A DNA stretch of 64,000 nucleotides from contig PCDI01000004.1 in NCBI GenBank assembly GCA_002778195.1, forward strand, positions 3,136,226 to 3,200,225, in the 5' to 3' direction. Positions within the stretch are counted from its first letter, which is position 1, and the number at the start of each line of letters is the position of its first letter. This DNA is from Raffaelea ambrosiae. Lineage: Eukaryota; Ascomycota; Sordariomycetes; Ophiostomatales; Ophiostomataceae. The position numbers were made by a program, and so were the translations under genes. Below are positions 1-11,620 of this stretch, in pieces. The notes beneath the pieces are model-generated. The model did not search any database, was not told the origin of the DNA, and was given only the letters and a program-made list of their open reading frames with translations.

Positions 1-1802
1 TCGGCCGCCATCTACTCGATCCTGGTGCCCATCTCCGAGGTCACCAGCCTGACCGTGGACAACCTCAACGCCGGCACGGGCTACATGTTTCTGGCCTTTG
101 GCTGGGGCTGCCTCATCTGGCAGCCCATTGCGCAGAAGTTTGGCAAGCGGCCGGCCTACCTGCTGAGCCTGCTCGGCACCGTGGCCGTCATGATCTGGGC
201 GCCGTACACCAAGACGAACGGCCAGTGGATTGCCAACAAGGTGGTGCAGGGCCTGCTGGGCGCCCCGATCGAGTCCCTGTGCGAGATTTCCGTATCGGAT
301 GTGGTGAGTGCAATTGTGCATGTGCAGTCGATTTTATTTCCTTCCTTTTTTTTTCTTCTTCCCCCCCCCCCTTCGCATTGGAGACAGAGAGAATCCGAAG
401 AGGCGGAAGTGACCTTCCTCGCGGGGGCTGGTGACGCGGGAGGTGCTTTGCGGCTGTGTGTATCGCAGTGCAGTGCATGTACGTACTTCCTGGTCGCGTG
501 GCTAACAGAAGGACGTTTGTGTTTTGCAAACGTTTTGTTTGTCGGCAGTACTTTACACATGAGCGCGGTACCTACCTGGGCGTCTATGCCTTGTTTTTGG
601 CCGGCAGCAACTTCCTGGCGCCTGTCATGTCCGGCTTCATCAACGACGGACAAGGCTGGTCATGGGTTCTGGTAAGTGGTGCTCTCTCTCTCTCTCTCTC
701 TCGCTTCTTGCCCGGATGAGCTTCCTGGTTCCGGCTCCTTGTCGTATTCTTTTTGACCCTAACACACCTCCAGTACTGGTGCGCCATCTTCAATGCTGGC
801 GGCTTCCTCATCTGCTTCTTCTTCATGGAGGAAACCAACTACCAGCGCAAGGCCCTGCTCGCCGCGGAAGACTCGGAGAGCGAGGACGCCGGCCCCCTCC
901 CGGTCGCCGGCGACAGCGACGAAAAGAAGTTTTCGGGCCTGTCCGACTCGGAAAAGGGCACGGCCGGCCTGCCGGCGGTGGCGGCGGCGGCAGCGGCACC
1001 GGCGGCGGCAGCCGTGGGGGACGACGGGGGCGACGTCCAGGCCGTGCCCGCGGGCGCCAACAACCGCTCGATGGCGGCCTACCACACCAAGAAGAAGAGC
1101 TACCTGGCCAAGCTCAAGGTGCTCGAGCTGGACGCGATCCGGGAGCGCAAGGTGCCCATGAAGGGCCTGTTCCTGCGGCCGCTCATCTTTGCCACGTTCC
1201 CCGTGATCTTCTGGTGCGGCTTCATGTACGGCGCCTCGGTCTGCTACTTCAACGTGCTCAACGGCACGGCGTCGGTCATCCTGTCGGGCGCGCCCTACCA
1301 CTTCCGCGCCAGCATCGTCGGCCTGTCGTACGTCTCGTGCGTGCTGGGCGTCTGCGTCGGCTCGGCCTACTCGGGCGCCATCGGCGACCGCTTCGTGCTC
1401 TGGATGGCGCGCCGCAACAACGGCATCATGGAGCCCGAGAACCGTCTGTGGCTGTACCTCTTCTCGCTGGCCGTGTTCCCCGGCTTCCTCATCCTCTGGG
1501 GCGTCGGCGCCGCCCACGGCGTGCACTGGTTCGGCCTGGTGTTCGCCATGGGCGTCATCGCCTGCGCCAACACGGTCGGCTGCCAGCTGCCCATCAACTA
1601 CTGCATCGACAGCTACAAGGACCTCGGCGCCGATGCCATGGTGACGGTCATTCTGGTCCGCAACACCATGAGCTTTGCTGTCAGCTATGGGTGAGTTGGG
1701 ACACACTTGGAAACAACACAAGTTGAAAGGGGCCTTTTTTTATCTTTTTTTTTTTTCAAATTAAGAAACCCTCGGTTCTTGCCACGCACGCACACACGCA
1801 CG

Positions 1803-1837
<35 letters not shown>

Positions 1838-2069
1838 CCCCCTTCTCTCTAGAATTGTACCTTACTAACGCCACCTCTACAACAGCATCACTCCTTGGGT
1901 CACCAACATGGGCTACCAGAACGCCTTTCTTGTTGCCGCCTTTTCGTCCTTGGCACAAATCGGGTCCTTCCTTTTCTTTGTCAAGTATGGCCGAGGGCTG
2001 CGCCAAAAGAGCGTACCTCGGTATCTCAAGTACGTGCAAGAGATCAAGAACGATGGTCTCCTGCACTAA
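1..2069 (+). CDS. MFS transporter, 5' end cut by the window
   Basis: Integral membrane transporter of the major facilitator superfamily (fungal DHA1-like group); substrate unknown. The frame is open from base 1. Exons read as 1-303, 549-671, 774-1690 and 1886-2069, all with GT-AG borders and matching phases, giving about 508 residues of the C-terminal part. Visible features are a GWGCLIWQP membrane segment followed by a cytoplasmic loop with KFGKRP (MFS loop 2-3 type), a long hydrophilic Ala/Gly/Asp-rich central loop (about bases 870-1090), and a second half with repeated hydrophobic helices such as YLFSLAVFPGFLILW. The C-terminus is short and basic (GRGLRQKSVPRYLKYVQEI). The last intron carries an AC/GC microsatellite. 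The start codon and first helices lie outside the window, so the substrate subgroup cannot be assigned. Confidence 0.85.
1783..1837. repeat. AC/GC dinucleotide microsatellite inside an MFS intron
   Basis: A tract of alternating purine and pyrimidine, (CACG)n passing into (AC)n, lies in the last intron of the MFS gene (1691-1885). Such tracts vary in length between strains and can adopt Z-DNA. It does not touch the splice sites or the CTAAC branch sequence near 1863. Confidence 0.85.
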
Positions 2070-2959
2070 TCGCGATGTTTCATTCTCTCTTGTTTTCTTT
2101 TCGTCGTTTCTTTCCCCGCTTTTCAGTTGATATTACCCCCTTCCAGCGCTCTCTCACCCAATACATAAACCAGGACAAATAGGATAGATAAGCCGTTGTC
2201 GCTTCCAGTGCAGAACGCAGCCCGTGGTACTTTGTATATGCTTCTTTTGGGAGGGGGGAAGGGGGGGGGGGTTCATTTTGTGATATGTGATTTGCGAGAT
2301 TTGCGAGTTGCTCTCAATAGTATTTTCCAGCCCGTATCCGCCGGCACAGCTGAAATGTCTTGGGAGATCTCCCGTCGATCTTTTCTCTCTGCGGCCGTTG
2401 GCGATGCGTCGAGCCAGACTGGTGAGACAAAGTACGTACTATTATGTAGGTACAACAGTACAACACATGGTATTACTCGTACATTCCAACCATCCCTCGC
2501 GCCCCGTGGAAGGAGCGGCCAAACACCCCGCCACCTAGACCCAACAGGGAGGCGAAGATAACACACCCAGAACGAGCCGCCGCCCGGGGTAGCAGCGCTA
2601 CTGTGCTGTCCTCGTCGTGCTTGCTACACGTGCCAATTCTCCACTGCTGCAGTACCACGGGTGTCTCTCAATAGCGTGTACCCGCTCACAAGATGGGGGT
2701 CGACCTGATAAGAGCTTCCGGGACGGGGCAGCCGTCCTCTGTGTTATCTGCATGTGCTCAGTTGCTGGACCTGGGGAAAATAACCCCAATTCTCCCCTGC
2801 CCGACCCCCAAACTTTGGCTGATGCGCCTCTGCTTTTGAGAGAGGGGGACTTTTTCCTTTTTTTTTTGAACTTCTTCTTGTTGCTGCCATAGTAGTTACA
2901 CCACTTCCCAAGAGTCCACGACGATCAGAACGCGGGAACAACTGCAGCTGGTTTCCACC
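2070..2959. other. Intergenic, no gene seen
   Basis: 890 bases between the MFS stop and the Zn2Cys6 regulator start. It holds a G-rich homopolymer near 2255-2272 and a pyrimidine tract near 2850-2880. Reading frames here are short and show no recognisable protein. It presumably holds the MFS terminator and the promoter of the regulator gene. Confidence 0.6.
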
Positions 2960-5341
2960 ATGGCTAATGCGAAACTGCGCACGAAGACAGGGTGTCTGAC
3001 CTGTAAGCCGGGTCCTCCCTTTTTTTAGGGTTCTTACATTTCGCCCTGTCCCGTTGGAGTTGTGCAGATGTGAAGAGGAAGGAGGCTTGGCCTTCCCTCA
3101 ACGTCGCATCCATCCGTGCTAACTGGATGTGCGCCTCGCCCGCACCACAGGCCGGAAACGACGAGTCAAATGCGGCGAACAGAAGCCGGCCTGCCACGGC
3201 TGCGCGTCCCATGGCCGGGCCTGCATCTGGCCGACTGAGCGCGATCTCTACGACCGCCGGCACTGCACCCGCGGCGGCAAGCGGCCATGCCATGCGAGCA
3301 GCAGCAGTTCATTGCCGTCGCCGGAGGCGGAGGCCGGCGACGCTTCCAAGGTCGCCGAAAGCGCCGAGGACCCCGAGGTCGAGGACATCCCGCTCTTCCC
3401 GGTGGGCCCAAGCAGTATGAGCATCGCCAGCAGGAGCGACAGCGTCCGCAGTGTCGGTAGCAGCACGGCCGCCTTCACGTCCCCGTCACCGTCCTTCTCT
3501 TCCACATCCGTCTTCTCGTGTCGAACGTCAACGCCAGTAGACGACTCCCCAACCATGTCGCCCCTTCATCTGAGGAGCCTCCAGCCGTGGACCGAGTACT
3601 ACCGGGACGTGGAGCTCGACCTGGTCCACCACTTCCACAAACATTACCTGCCCATGATGCTTGTGCCTACCTTTCCGAGAGCACGCCTGTTCGACTTTGG
3701 CAAGGAGCTCGCCAGCATGATGATCGAGTCGCCCGGCGCCAAGATGGCTGTCCTGGCCGCCACCGCGTCCAACAAGTTTGTCCTGAGCAACAATCCGCGC
3801 TACCAGCTGCAGGCCATCCAGTACTACTCGCAGGCCGTGCGCGTCGTGAACCAGACGGTGGACAAGCTGAGAGTGGACGGCAGACAACGACCCAGGAGCC
3901 CAGACAATGCGCTCCTCCTGGCCGTCGTTTTCCTATATCTATATTGTGTAAGTATTCCTAGAATCCTTGGCCAATTTGACCCTGGGGGTGGGGGGGGGGT
4001 GTTCCTGTTTTTTTTTTTCCATCTTTCTTTCTCTTTTCTTCTCTCCTTTCTTTTCTTCTCTTTTCTCCTTTCTTTTTTCTGACAGCCTTCCTTCTCCAGC
4101 TATGGGGCCCATATTCCACGGAAGAGGCACAACAGCACGTCGCCGGCGCCATGGCGCTGCTCAAGCTGCGGTATACCGACGACCGGGCGCCGCTACGCAA
4201 AGACCGCGCCTTCCACCAAGTCACAGTCGAGAGCGTTCTGTACCAGGCATCGCTGCTTCACCTGCATAAGGTGCGCACGCCCGCGAGTCTGCTCGACACG
4301 CAGTTCCACGAGCACTCGGAGCGCTTCCTGAACGCCAGCAATGAGCCCCAAGCCAAGGTGCAACCAAGGCAACCAAAGCTTCCCGCGACACCGGATGATT
4401 CGGAGTCGCCAGAGAGTCAAGACGTCGCCATGACGGTGCCAGTCGTTGAGGCTCCTCGGTCGACTAGCCAAACGCCCAGGTCCAAGACGTCCAAAAAGAA
4501 CCGTGGCAGCAGCAGCAAACACAGAACAAATCTGCTGGATGACTCCAGCATGGTTCTCGGCGCGCCACTCGAGCTGTACCGCCTCATCGAAGAGCTGCTT
4601 CGCCTGCAAAATGCGCCCGAGCAGATCACAGCGTCTGCTCTCGACGAGTTGAAGGAGGAAGTTGCATTTTGGGAGAACATCGCGGTGCAGTTCGAGGAGG
4701 CTGCGGAAGATCCCGAGTCTCCTGCCTCTCCTGCATCGTCGTCTTCGTCGTCTTCGTCCTCGCCGCCGTCGTCTGTGGCTTCTTCTTCGTCGTCCTCGTC
4801 ACTCCCTTCCTTTTCCTCCTCCATATCCTTTCCCTCGTCGGCCAGCGGGTTTTACACAGATGCCATCACTCTCCATACATATGTCGCTTCCCTGTTGCAC
4901 GACCAGCTTGTCGAGTACCTCGCGAGCTGTGTGTCCGACGCACCAGAATCTTCCCCGACGGGGCAACAGTCATCTCAGTCAGCTTCCAAATCGTCCAACG
5001 TGAGGGGCCGCCATCAGCTGACACCCTGCTGGGCCTACGCAACGATAATAGTCGGGACGGACGGCTCTCTTCAAAAAAGACGCTCAGCACCCTGGCAGGT
5101 CAGCCGTGCCCTGGACCTTTTGCGTAAACCACACACTTTTGAGACTTGGTCGCGGTCGTATCTGGGTGCCTTACCCATCACCATTATAAGCCACGCGGTG
5201 ATCTCGGAGGATGACAAAATGCTCATCCGCAACTTTCTGACTCTGACGGGACATCGCACGGGCTTCGGCCTGGTGCAGAAAGTTGGAGGCCAGCTGGACG
5301 CTGCCTGGAGCAGCCCACCGGGAGCAACGAGTACTAGTTAG
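2960..5341 (+). CDS. Zn2Cys6 (fungal binuclear zinc cluster) transcription factor
   Basis: Nuclear DNA-binding regulator; target genes unknown. Exons read as 2960-3002, 3151-3947 and 4100-5341, giving 693 residues. The first intron splits the codon of the second zinc cysteine. After splicing the N-terminus carries a complete cluster (Cys12, 15, 22, 29, 32, 39) with the usual basic stretch RKRRVK. A Ser/Pro/acidic linker follows. The middle region (DLVHHFHKHYLPMML, then LWGPYSTEEAQQHVAGAMALLKL across the second intron) matches the C-terminal regulatory domain common in sterol-regulator-like zinc cluster proteins. The second intron could also use an acceptor 14 bases upstream (4085), but only 4099 keeps the conserved frame. 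A poly-Ser tract lies near bases 4735-4830. It lies downstream of, and on the same strand as, the MFS gene, but a regulatory link is only a possibility. Confidence 0.88.
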
Positions 5342-5812
5342 GTCGTGACTTGGCGTTTGTTGGATGTCTGCGGTTTCTGAGATTTGTATCATGTGTGTAT
5401 ATGAAATAAGCGCGTAAAAAGACTTTTTTTCTGTTTTGACAAAACAACGATGTGAAACGTGTGATGAACGTGTGACGAAGTTAGATCTGTCGAAATTAGC
5501 TTGGTCAGCTAGTTTGTACTTTGTAGAAGTTGAAAAATCGGAGCTTCTCCTAATAGTTAGTTAACTACAAAGTAGTTACGCTCCAGAGGTTGAGCGAAAA
5601 AGTGGGTCTCCCAAAGCCGCCACTTCGCACCATTACCTTTCACGGACCCAACTTTTTGAGCCTCGTTTCCTTTTGCGCGCCATCGCCTTGCATCTGTGTC
5701 TTGGATATCGCCCAACCCATAGCCTCGTGGGTGTGTATTATATTGGCTCCCGCTGCTTTTTGGGATTCTTTCTTGGCACTCTAAGCCCGTACCCCGCCAA
5801 CCACCGCCCACC
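5342..5812. promoter_or_regulatory. Intergenic, presumed RPB11 promoter
   Basis: 471 bases between the zinc-cluster gene and RPB11. No protein-coding signal seen. The last 50 bases before the RPB11 ATG are C-rich (CCCGCCAACCACCGCCCACC), giving a good initiation context. No clear TATA box. Confidence 0.5.
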
Positions 5813-7022
5813 ATGAACGCGCCCGATCGGTGAGTGACTCTTTTTCAGTCTGTCTGCAATGGAAGCCTCCCAGTCTGGCTTGGACTTGCCTCATGCTGCC
5901 CATCGACCCCTGTGTCCCATCACAAACCTGTTGAAGGGAGGATATCTACTGTGAAACACGGTGTTTTAGAAAGACACGTGGTGTCGTGTCGATGCGGCAA
6001 ACGGAGGGGCCATCGTGGTGGGAGCCGGCCGAGGGCGCAGAGCAAACAAACGAGGAATGAGCAAAACGCGTCAAGTGACCGGCTTTGCCGCCGCTCTGCT
6101 TTTGGTGACTAGGAGGGGATATCCATCTCGCCGAAGTAGAGCCCCATACCTGGCAGCCGCGATGATAGTATGCCAAAAACGGAAGGAACGATGGATGTCT
6201 TGAGACGGAAGGAGCGCAAGGCGCGCCTTCCCTGGTCGAATCTCCAGCATGGGGTTTGGACTTGCATGTTCCTCAACCTCTTCATCCTCGCATTGTCTCA
6301 ACCTGTGCGTCCCAAGACGGGCAAGCCTCGCATGCTCTGCAGCCAACATCATGAATTCCCGGCACTTCAATCAAAACGAGAGGTTGATGGCTGTCGACCT
6401 GTTTACCACCTTGCGTCGATATTTTATGGAAGGACCATCTCCTGCTGACACGTGACTTTCTGTACAGGTTCGAACTCTTCATCCTCGGTGATGGGGAGAA
6501 GAAGATTGCCGAGACGCCATTTGTTGGTAAGCTGGAGATGCCTGGATGCAGGGGTGATGGGAAAGAGCACGTGCATCTGCAGAGTCTGTATCCTAACCAC
6601 ACAAAACTAGGTATGGCCAACACGTCCGATTTCCTTCTCAAGAAGGAAGACCACACGCTCGGCAACCTCCTGGCCGAGCATCTCAAGATGCATCCCAAAG
6701 TCCTCATGGCTGGCTATAAGGGTGAGTAACTGGACGGGAATTCTTCATGTTGACTATTTCCCCTAGACAAACCCCCCTTTCGTTTTGACAACAATCGTGT
6801 TTGGGCTAACGTCTCTCAGTGGCCCACCCTAATGTGGCTGAGTTGCTACTCCGAGTCCAGACGGATGGGACGATCACGCCCAAGGAGGTGCTGGTTGAGG
6901 TGTGCAAGCAGCTGGTGGCGTCGCTGGGCCACCTGAGCCGCGAGTTCACGCGCGAGTACGAGCTGCGGCGCATGGCCACGGCCGGCGAACAGCAACAGCA
7001 GCAACAAGGGCCGAGCTACTAG
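5813..7022 (+). CDS. RPB11: DNA-directed RNA polymerase II subunit RPB11
   Basis: Core assembly subunit of RNA polymerase II that heterodimerises with RPB3, equivalent to one copy of the bacterial alpha N-terminal domain; nuclear. Exons 5813-5829, 6468-6526, 6611-6721 and 6820-7022 give 129 residues (yeast protein about 120). The first exon is only 17 bases and is followed by a 638-base intron, unusually long for this window. The family signature is clear: FELFILGDGEKK at residues 7-18, then LLKKEDHTLGNLL at about 34-46, and YKVAHPN across the last intron. The C-terminus has a short Gln run. The gene converges on LSM5. Confidence 0.96.
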
Positions 7023-7476
7023 AGGAAGCGCTGAAGAACCCGGTTATTGGTTTATCGGGTAGTCTCGTCGCTGTTGATCTTTTGCTGTTTGGCGTTGGGG
7101 CAAAACTGGGATGGGACAAAAACCGATAAAAACGACGAAGATGTCTTTGTTATATCAGGGAACATATCCATGCCGTGTCAAAAAGGGCGTTGTAGGAATC
7201 CGAATTCTTTGCTTTTCATTTATGTTTTAAAAAGATACGAGTGGCAGACGAGATGAAAAAGCGATCTGAACAGTCAGAAAATCATAAGAGACTTTGGTTC
7301 TCTTGCCTTCCTTTTCTTGCGTGTCAATGATTCTATCTTGCGTTTGGACATATCCCACCCCAGACTCTAGACATCTCTTGTCCATGCTCCATGGGCAATT
7401 TGTAGAGCAATGCGTCTGTTTAGATCACCCATTCTCAATGGTTCTACAAAGACTTCCCCGATCCCGTCTCTTTCCT

Positions 7477-8079
7477 CTATGCTGGCCCATCACCTCCAGG
7501 AACCAGCTATCCCCTTTGTCAGCAGACCGCTTTTCAGCTTTCTCAGGGCCCAGGATACTGCTCCACGTACCATGCATATGTTGTTGCCGTTTAGCAGAAT
7601 CTTGGACAGCTTCGTTTGGCTTCCAGAGTAGTCACTGTAAACATGATTGGTTAGCATCCGGCATGTTCCGCAGACTGGGTCACGGGTAAAGGAGAAGGCT
7701 TGAGGATGACACCGTACAATTCTGTCACGTCCTCCAGGACCATGTCTGCGTATGTGTTAGCTCGCGTATTTGGGTGTCGGGGGACACAGGAAGCAAGATA
7801 AAAGTGAAAATACGTACTGACGTAGTCATCAAAGCCAACGAGAGTGCCGCTGAACTCTGTGGAATGGGTTAGCAACGGTGGCCACTTTCGCGGCGGTCTT
7901 CACCCCCCCATCTCAACAACCCACACATACCTCGCTCGCCCTTCATGATCACCCATATCCGGGAGCCAACACACTTGTCAATGAGTTCTATGTGGACCAC
8001 CGTGTCAGTAGAGCCCAAAATGATCGTCGTCGAGAGCTCCAAGACATCTCATACCGAGGGGTAGAAGCTGTGCCGCCAT
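7477..8079 (-). CDS. LSM5: U6 snRNA-associated Sm-like protein LSm5
   Basis: Subunit of the LSm2-8 ring that binds the U6 snRNA 3' end and of the LSm1-7 ring of mRNA decay. No single frame shows the gene because it is split into six small exons on the minus strand: 8055-8079, 7931-7987, 7818-7856, 7718-7745, 7571-7634 and 7477-7506. All borders are GT-AG and phases match, giving an 80-residue protein (human LSm5 is 91). The product begins [20 protein letters not shown]. It has the Sm1 motif with [20 protein letters not shown], then [15 protein letters not shown] and a C-terminal VPGGDGP, as in LSm5 orthologues. Exon 4 must stop after GAATT for the frame to hold, which yields the family's EFDY. 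It converges on RPB11, and tRNA-Cys lies upstream on the same strand. Confidence 0.93.
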
Positions 8080-8482
8080 GGTTGCTGTGGGCGCGGAGCA
8101 CGCGAGCTGGAGGGCGCGTGTTTTTACTTCTGGGTAGTATGTCCGCAGAGAAGCTGGTACCAGTCCCCTTTTCTGTTCTCTGGGAGAGATCTCGTCTGCC
8201 GCCTGATGTTCGTTGTTGTTTATGAGAACGCCGAAGGCCACTGAGCGGGACGTCGTTGACTTTGGATTTTTTGGAGACAGAAAAGTGGGGCTTGCAGCTG
8301 GCAACCGACTCTGAGCCTTGGACACCTCATCACAGGCGCTATGAATTCGCACTGCAGAAATTTTAAGCACTACGAGTCTTGCTGTTTATTCGCGAACAGA
8401 GAGAAAAAAAGAAAAACACAAACAAAAGGATCAAGCAAAGAATCGGGCCAAAAAAGAGGCCCAAAAAAAAAATAAACACGAC

Positions 8483-8490
8483 AAAAAAAA
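8483..8490 (-). terminator. Pol III T-run terminator of tRNA-Cys
   Basis: Eight consecutive T on the minus strand, 12 bases beyond the tRNA 3' end, with a second T10 run at 8463-8472 as back-up. This is the usual RNA polymerase III stop signal. Confidence 0.75.
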
Positions 8491-8502
8491 TAACAACACA
8501 AA

Positions 8503-8573
8503 GGACCTGAGGGTGATCGAAACCCTGACCTAGAGATCTGCAATCTCTCGCTCTACCACTGAGCTACACGTCC
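8503..8573 (-). tRNA. tRNA-Cys(GCA)
   Basis: The minus strand folds as a complete 71-nt cloverleaf. Acceptor GGACGTG pairs with CAGGTCC (one G-G mismatch), the D-arm is GCTC-AGTGGTA-GAGC, the anticodon stem AGAGA/TCTCT holds loop TTGCAGA, and the T-arm is AGGGT-TTCGATC-ACCCT. Loop positions 34-36 are GCA, so it reads UGC cysteine codons. The T-arm sequence GGTTTCGATCACC is a usable B box. No intron, and CCA is not encoded. A downstream T-run fits Pol III termination. Confidence 0.95.
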
Positions 8574-9254
8574 GTGCATGTTTAGTCATGGAAAAAAAAG
8601 GCGCTTTTTTGAGCTGTAGTGATCTTTCTCATGTCGCGGCGTAAATTCGTAGGCGCACCTTTGCCCCGGGTCCCATGCCCCATCCCAGCGCCAGTAAAAC
8701 AGGTCGTCCAGGCCAGTGTGCATTTACGTCTTTGGAAGTTTCTGCTCATGCAAATCCCATTCGCGCCCCTTGGAATTTGCGTGTTCTTTTGGCGTTCACA
8801 AGGCGCTCGTACGAGTAGTTGCCTGGTTCGCTGCCGTTTACTGGACCCCGCCTAATGTTAGCTCTTTTTGCGACGCGCTCTGGCGGATCTTTCAGCCAAA
8901 AGCAAAGGCACGATCTCCACTCACACCCAATCAAGCAGTCAAGCTGTTGTTTGCCTTCTGACCAGGGGCTGGTCGGCTGCCTTGACCAAAGCCGCCCGAT
9001 CTCGCAAGGATGCACACGCTGCGCACGCAGTGAACAAGATGTGAACGCGCTCTCTCTTCATATTGATTTGCAGTCTCTTCTCTTTTCTTCTTCCTTCCCC
9101 TCCCTACGATGGCGAAGTGCTACCTCTCCAACCCCCATACCGACCTCAGTTTTCGACCCAGGGTTTCCTTGCCTCACTCTCCTCGACCCTCCGCTGCCCA
9201 TTTCCGAGACAGCTAGCCGCCAGACCAGGGTACAGGCATACGGTGCCCGCCCAA
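8574..9254. other. Intergenic, upstream of tRNA-Cys and of the exonuclease gene
   Basis: About 680 bases with no supported gene. The stretch from about 9050 is pyrimidine-rich and probably belongs to the 5' leader of the exonuclease gene, whose frame is open upstream of the chosen start back to 9063. Confidence 0.5.
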
Positions 9255-11224
9255 ATGGCAATTCTCCGCAGCCGAAGTTGCCTGCTGTCTGCTCAAGCCC
9301 ACCGGCCTATACGGGCACGACGACAACCTTGTCACTTGCATATCGGGCAGGGTACGATGGACGCACGGCTGGGATTAAATGGCGGACCGTCTGCGGCGAG
9401 GACCGCCGGCAGCTGGAGGCCATGTACGGCCATGCAGATCATCATGTTTGGAACCACACCCGCGACGGCGACGGCGGTCCTCCCGACAGTTCAGAAAGCA
9501 CGGCTGCAAGCGAACACCTCATTACCCGTGCGTTTACCTACAGCTCGATTCCTACATACGATGGCCGAACGGAGTGTCACTGTGGAAACACAGGCGGAAG
9601 ACAAGGCACAAGAAGAAGAAGAAGACGCGGTGACGGTGGATCCACCCGAGACGACCCTTCCTTACAAGATATCCGAGGAGCTCTTCCAGAAAGCGAGAAA
9701 GGCAGCACCCGACACCCCGGAATCATTCTGGACCTACACCATGTACCGCAAGGTCGGGAAACCGGCCGGGAACGAAGAAGAAGGCAAAGAAGGCAAAGTC
9801 ACCACCAGCAAGAGCGGCGGGGGCGGCGACGACCAGGTCACGGTCTACTACTGCAAGAACAAGCTCACCACCGAGCGCGTGTGTCAGTACTTTCTGAACG
9901 AGCCCATCGTCGGCTTTGATCTCGAGTGGATGCCCGAGGCGGCGCGCTTCCACAGTGCTCGGTGGAATGTGAGTCTCGTGCAGCTCGCCAGCCCGAGCCG
10001 TATCGCTCTGTTCCAGTTGGCGCTGTTTCCCGCGACCAAAACAGCAGGAAGGAGAGTGGCTGCCACGGTCGACGATGATCGCATTGACTACAGCCAGGAG
10101 ATCAGCGACCTCGTGGCACCCACTATGAAGCGCATCCTCGAAGACCCGGCCATCCTCAAGCTCGGCGTCGCCATCAAGGGCGACTGCACGCGGCTGCGCA
10201 ATTTCCTCCAGATCGACGCCAAAGGTATCTTTGAGCTGAGCCACCTGCACAGGCTGGTCAAGTATTCGCGCTCCGGGCAGACGGGGCTGATCAACAAAAA
10301 GCTGGTCTCCTTGGCGGACCAGGTGCACGAACACCTAAGGCTACCCCTGTTCAAGGGAAGCCAGGTGCGGTCGAGTGACTGGACCAAGCCGCTGAGCATG
10401 GAACAAGTTAGATGTAAGTCCTGGGAAGGGGGAAAGGGGTAACCAAGACCAGATGATTGTTGTCTTGTAATGCTGACCAGAGAAAAAAAAAAATCAAAGA
10501 CTCGGCTTCTGATGCGTATGCGGCGGTGCAGCTCTTCTCGGCTCTCGAGAAGCAGAGAAAAGAGCTGGTCCCGACGCCACCTCGGCCCGCGCCGGCCGAA
10601 CTGAACCTGCCTATCAGGCTGGCCGGCGGCGTCTTGGCAACCACTGCAGCCAAGGCGGCAGCAGTAGCAGCAGCAGCACCAGAGGAGGCTGACAGTGGCC
10701 TTGCATCTGCCGTGTCCGAAGAGCAGCTGTCAGAGGCTGCCAAGCAGGTCACGTTTGAGGCAGATTGTGAGGAGCCGACAGAAACGGCAACGACGTCCAC
10801 AAACTCGGCTCGTCCAGCAACGTCAAAGTCCGCGACCAAGGATCCGCGTGTAGAAGAAGCAGAGAAGTGGGCCCAGATGTACCGCGAAGGCAAGACAACC
10901 ACCGTCTGGGCCAAGCCAGCCAATCTGCGGGCCTACAGGCTGTGGTACAGCAACGCCGACCTCGACCCGGCGGCCGTGGCGGCTGTTCTGCGAACGCCGC
11001 CCCTCAAGACCAACACGGTCGCGGGCTACATCCTGGAGGCTCTCCGGCTAGAAAGATTGCCCTTTGACAAGGCCCGAGTGCGGTCGGAGCTGCTGGACCA
11101 CATCCCGGAAAGCATGGCAGCGAGGCGGTACCATGCCCTGTCAAGGGCTTGCAACTACAAAGGCCCTAGTCCTGCTGCCCGTGTGCCAGCAGCAGCGGAA
11201 GCAGAAAGAGCATGGGCAGCGTGA
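9255..11224 (+). CDS. DEDDy-type 3'-5' exonuclease (WRN exonuclease-like)
   Basis: Nuclease of the RNase D/WRN superfamily, hydrolysing nucleic acid from the 3' end with two metal ions. Exons 9255-10413 and 10500-11224 give 627 residues. Motif I is VGFDLEW (Asp222, Glu224), motif II VAIKGDCTRL (Asp310), and motif III is rebuilt across the intron as YSASDAY (Tyr387, Asp391), so the DEDDy set is complete. The C-terminal part (WYSNADLDPAAVAAVLRTPPL, then TVAGYILEALRLERLPFD) resembles the helical tail seen in other ascomycete members. The N-terminus chosen here (MAILRSRSC, Arg/Ser-rich, few acids) looks like a mitochondrial presequence. The frame stays open to an ATG at 9063, and an internal Met lies at 9561, so the start is uncertain. 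The linker (about 445-520) is Ala/Glu/Thr-rich. Confidence 0.85.
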
Positions 11225-11620
11225 ACAGCGTGAACAGCGACACCAGCCCAAATTGAAACAACTGTCAAGACGATGTGTTTTTTCCTTTTGTCTCACTCCC
11301 CAACCTCCTCTCAGTTTTTGTATGCCCCATATACCCCTTGCATTGCATTTCCTCCAGACCCTTTCCATTTGGCGATGATTTTTCCTATTCAGAATGATTA
11401 CAAGCTATTGAATGACGAACGCAACACAGAGAACGCCTTGTTTTTTTTTAACCCATACAAATAAGAAACAAATAAAAGAAATCAAAACACAAAACAGATA
11501 GATGTGAGAAAAAGTAACCACTTTTTTGTATGCCGGTCCCTCTGCGCCATGATGATCATTCGATGGTTTTTTTTTTTTGTCTTTTTTTTTCTTCCTCGTA
11601 TCTAAATGCTCTCTTCATTT
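11225..11620. other. Convergent 3' region, no gene seen
   Basis: Intergenic region between the exonuclease gene and YTM1, which point towards each other. It is T- and A-rich with homopolymers near 11440 and 11565-11590, consistent with two 3' UTRs. Confidence 0.6.
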
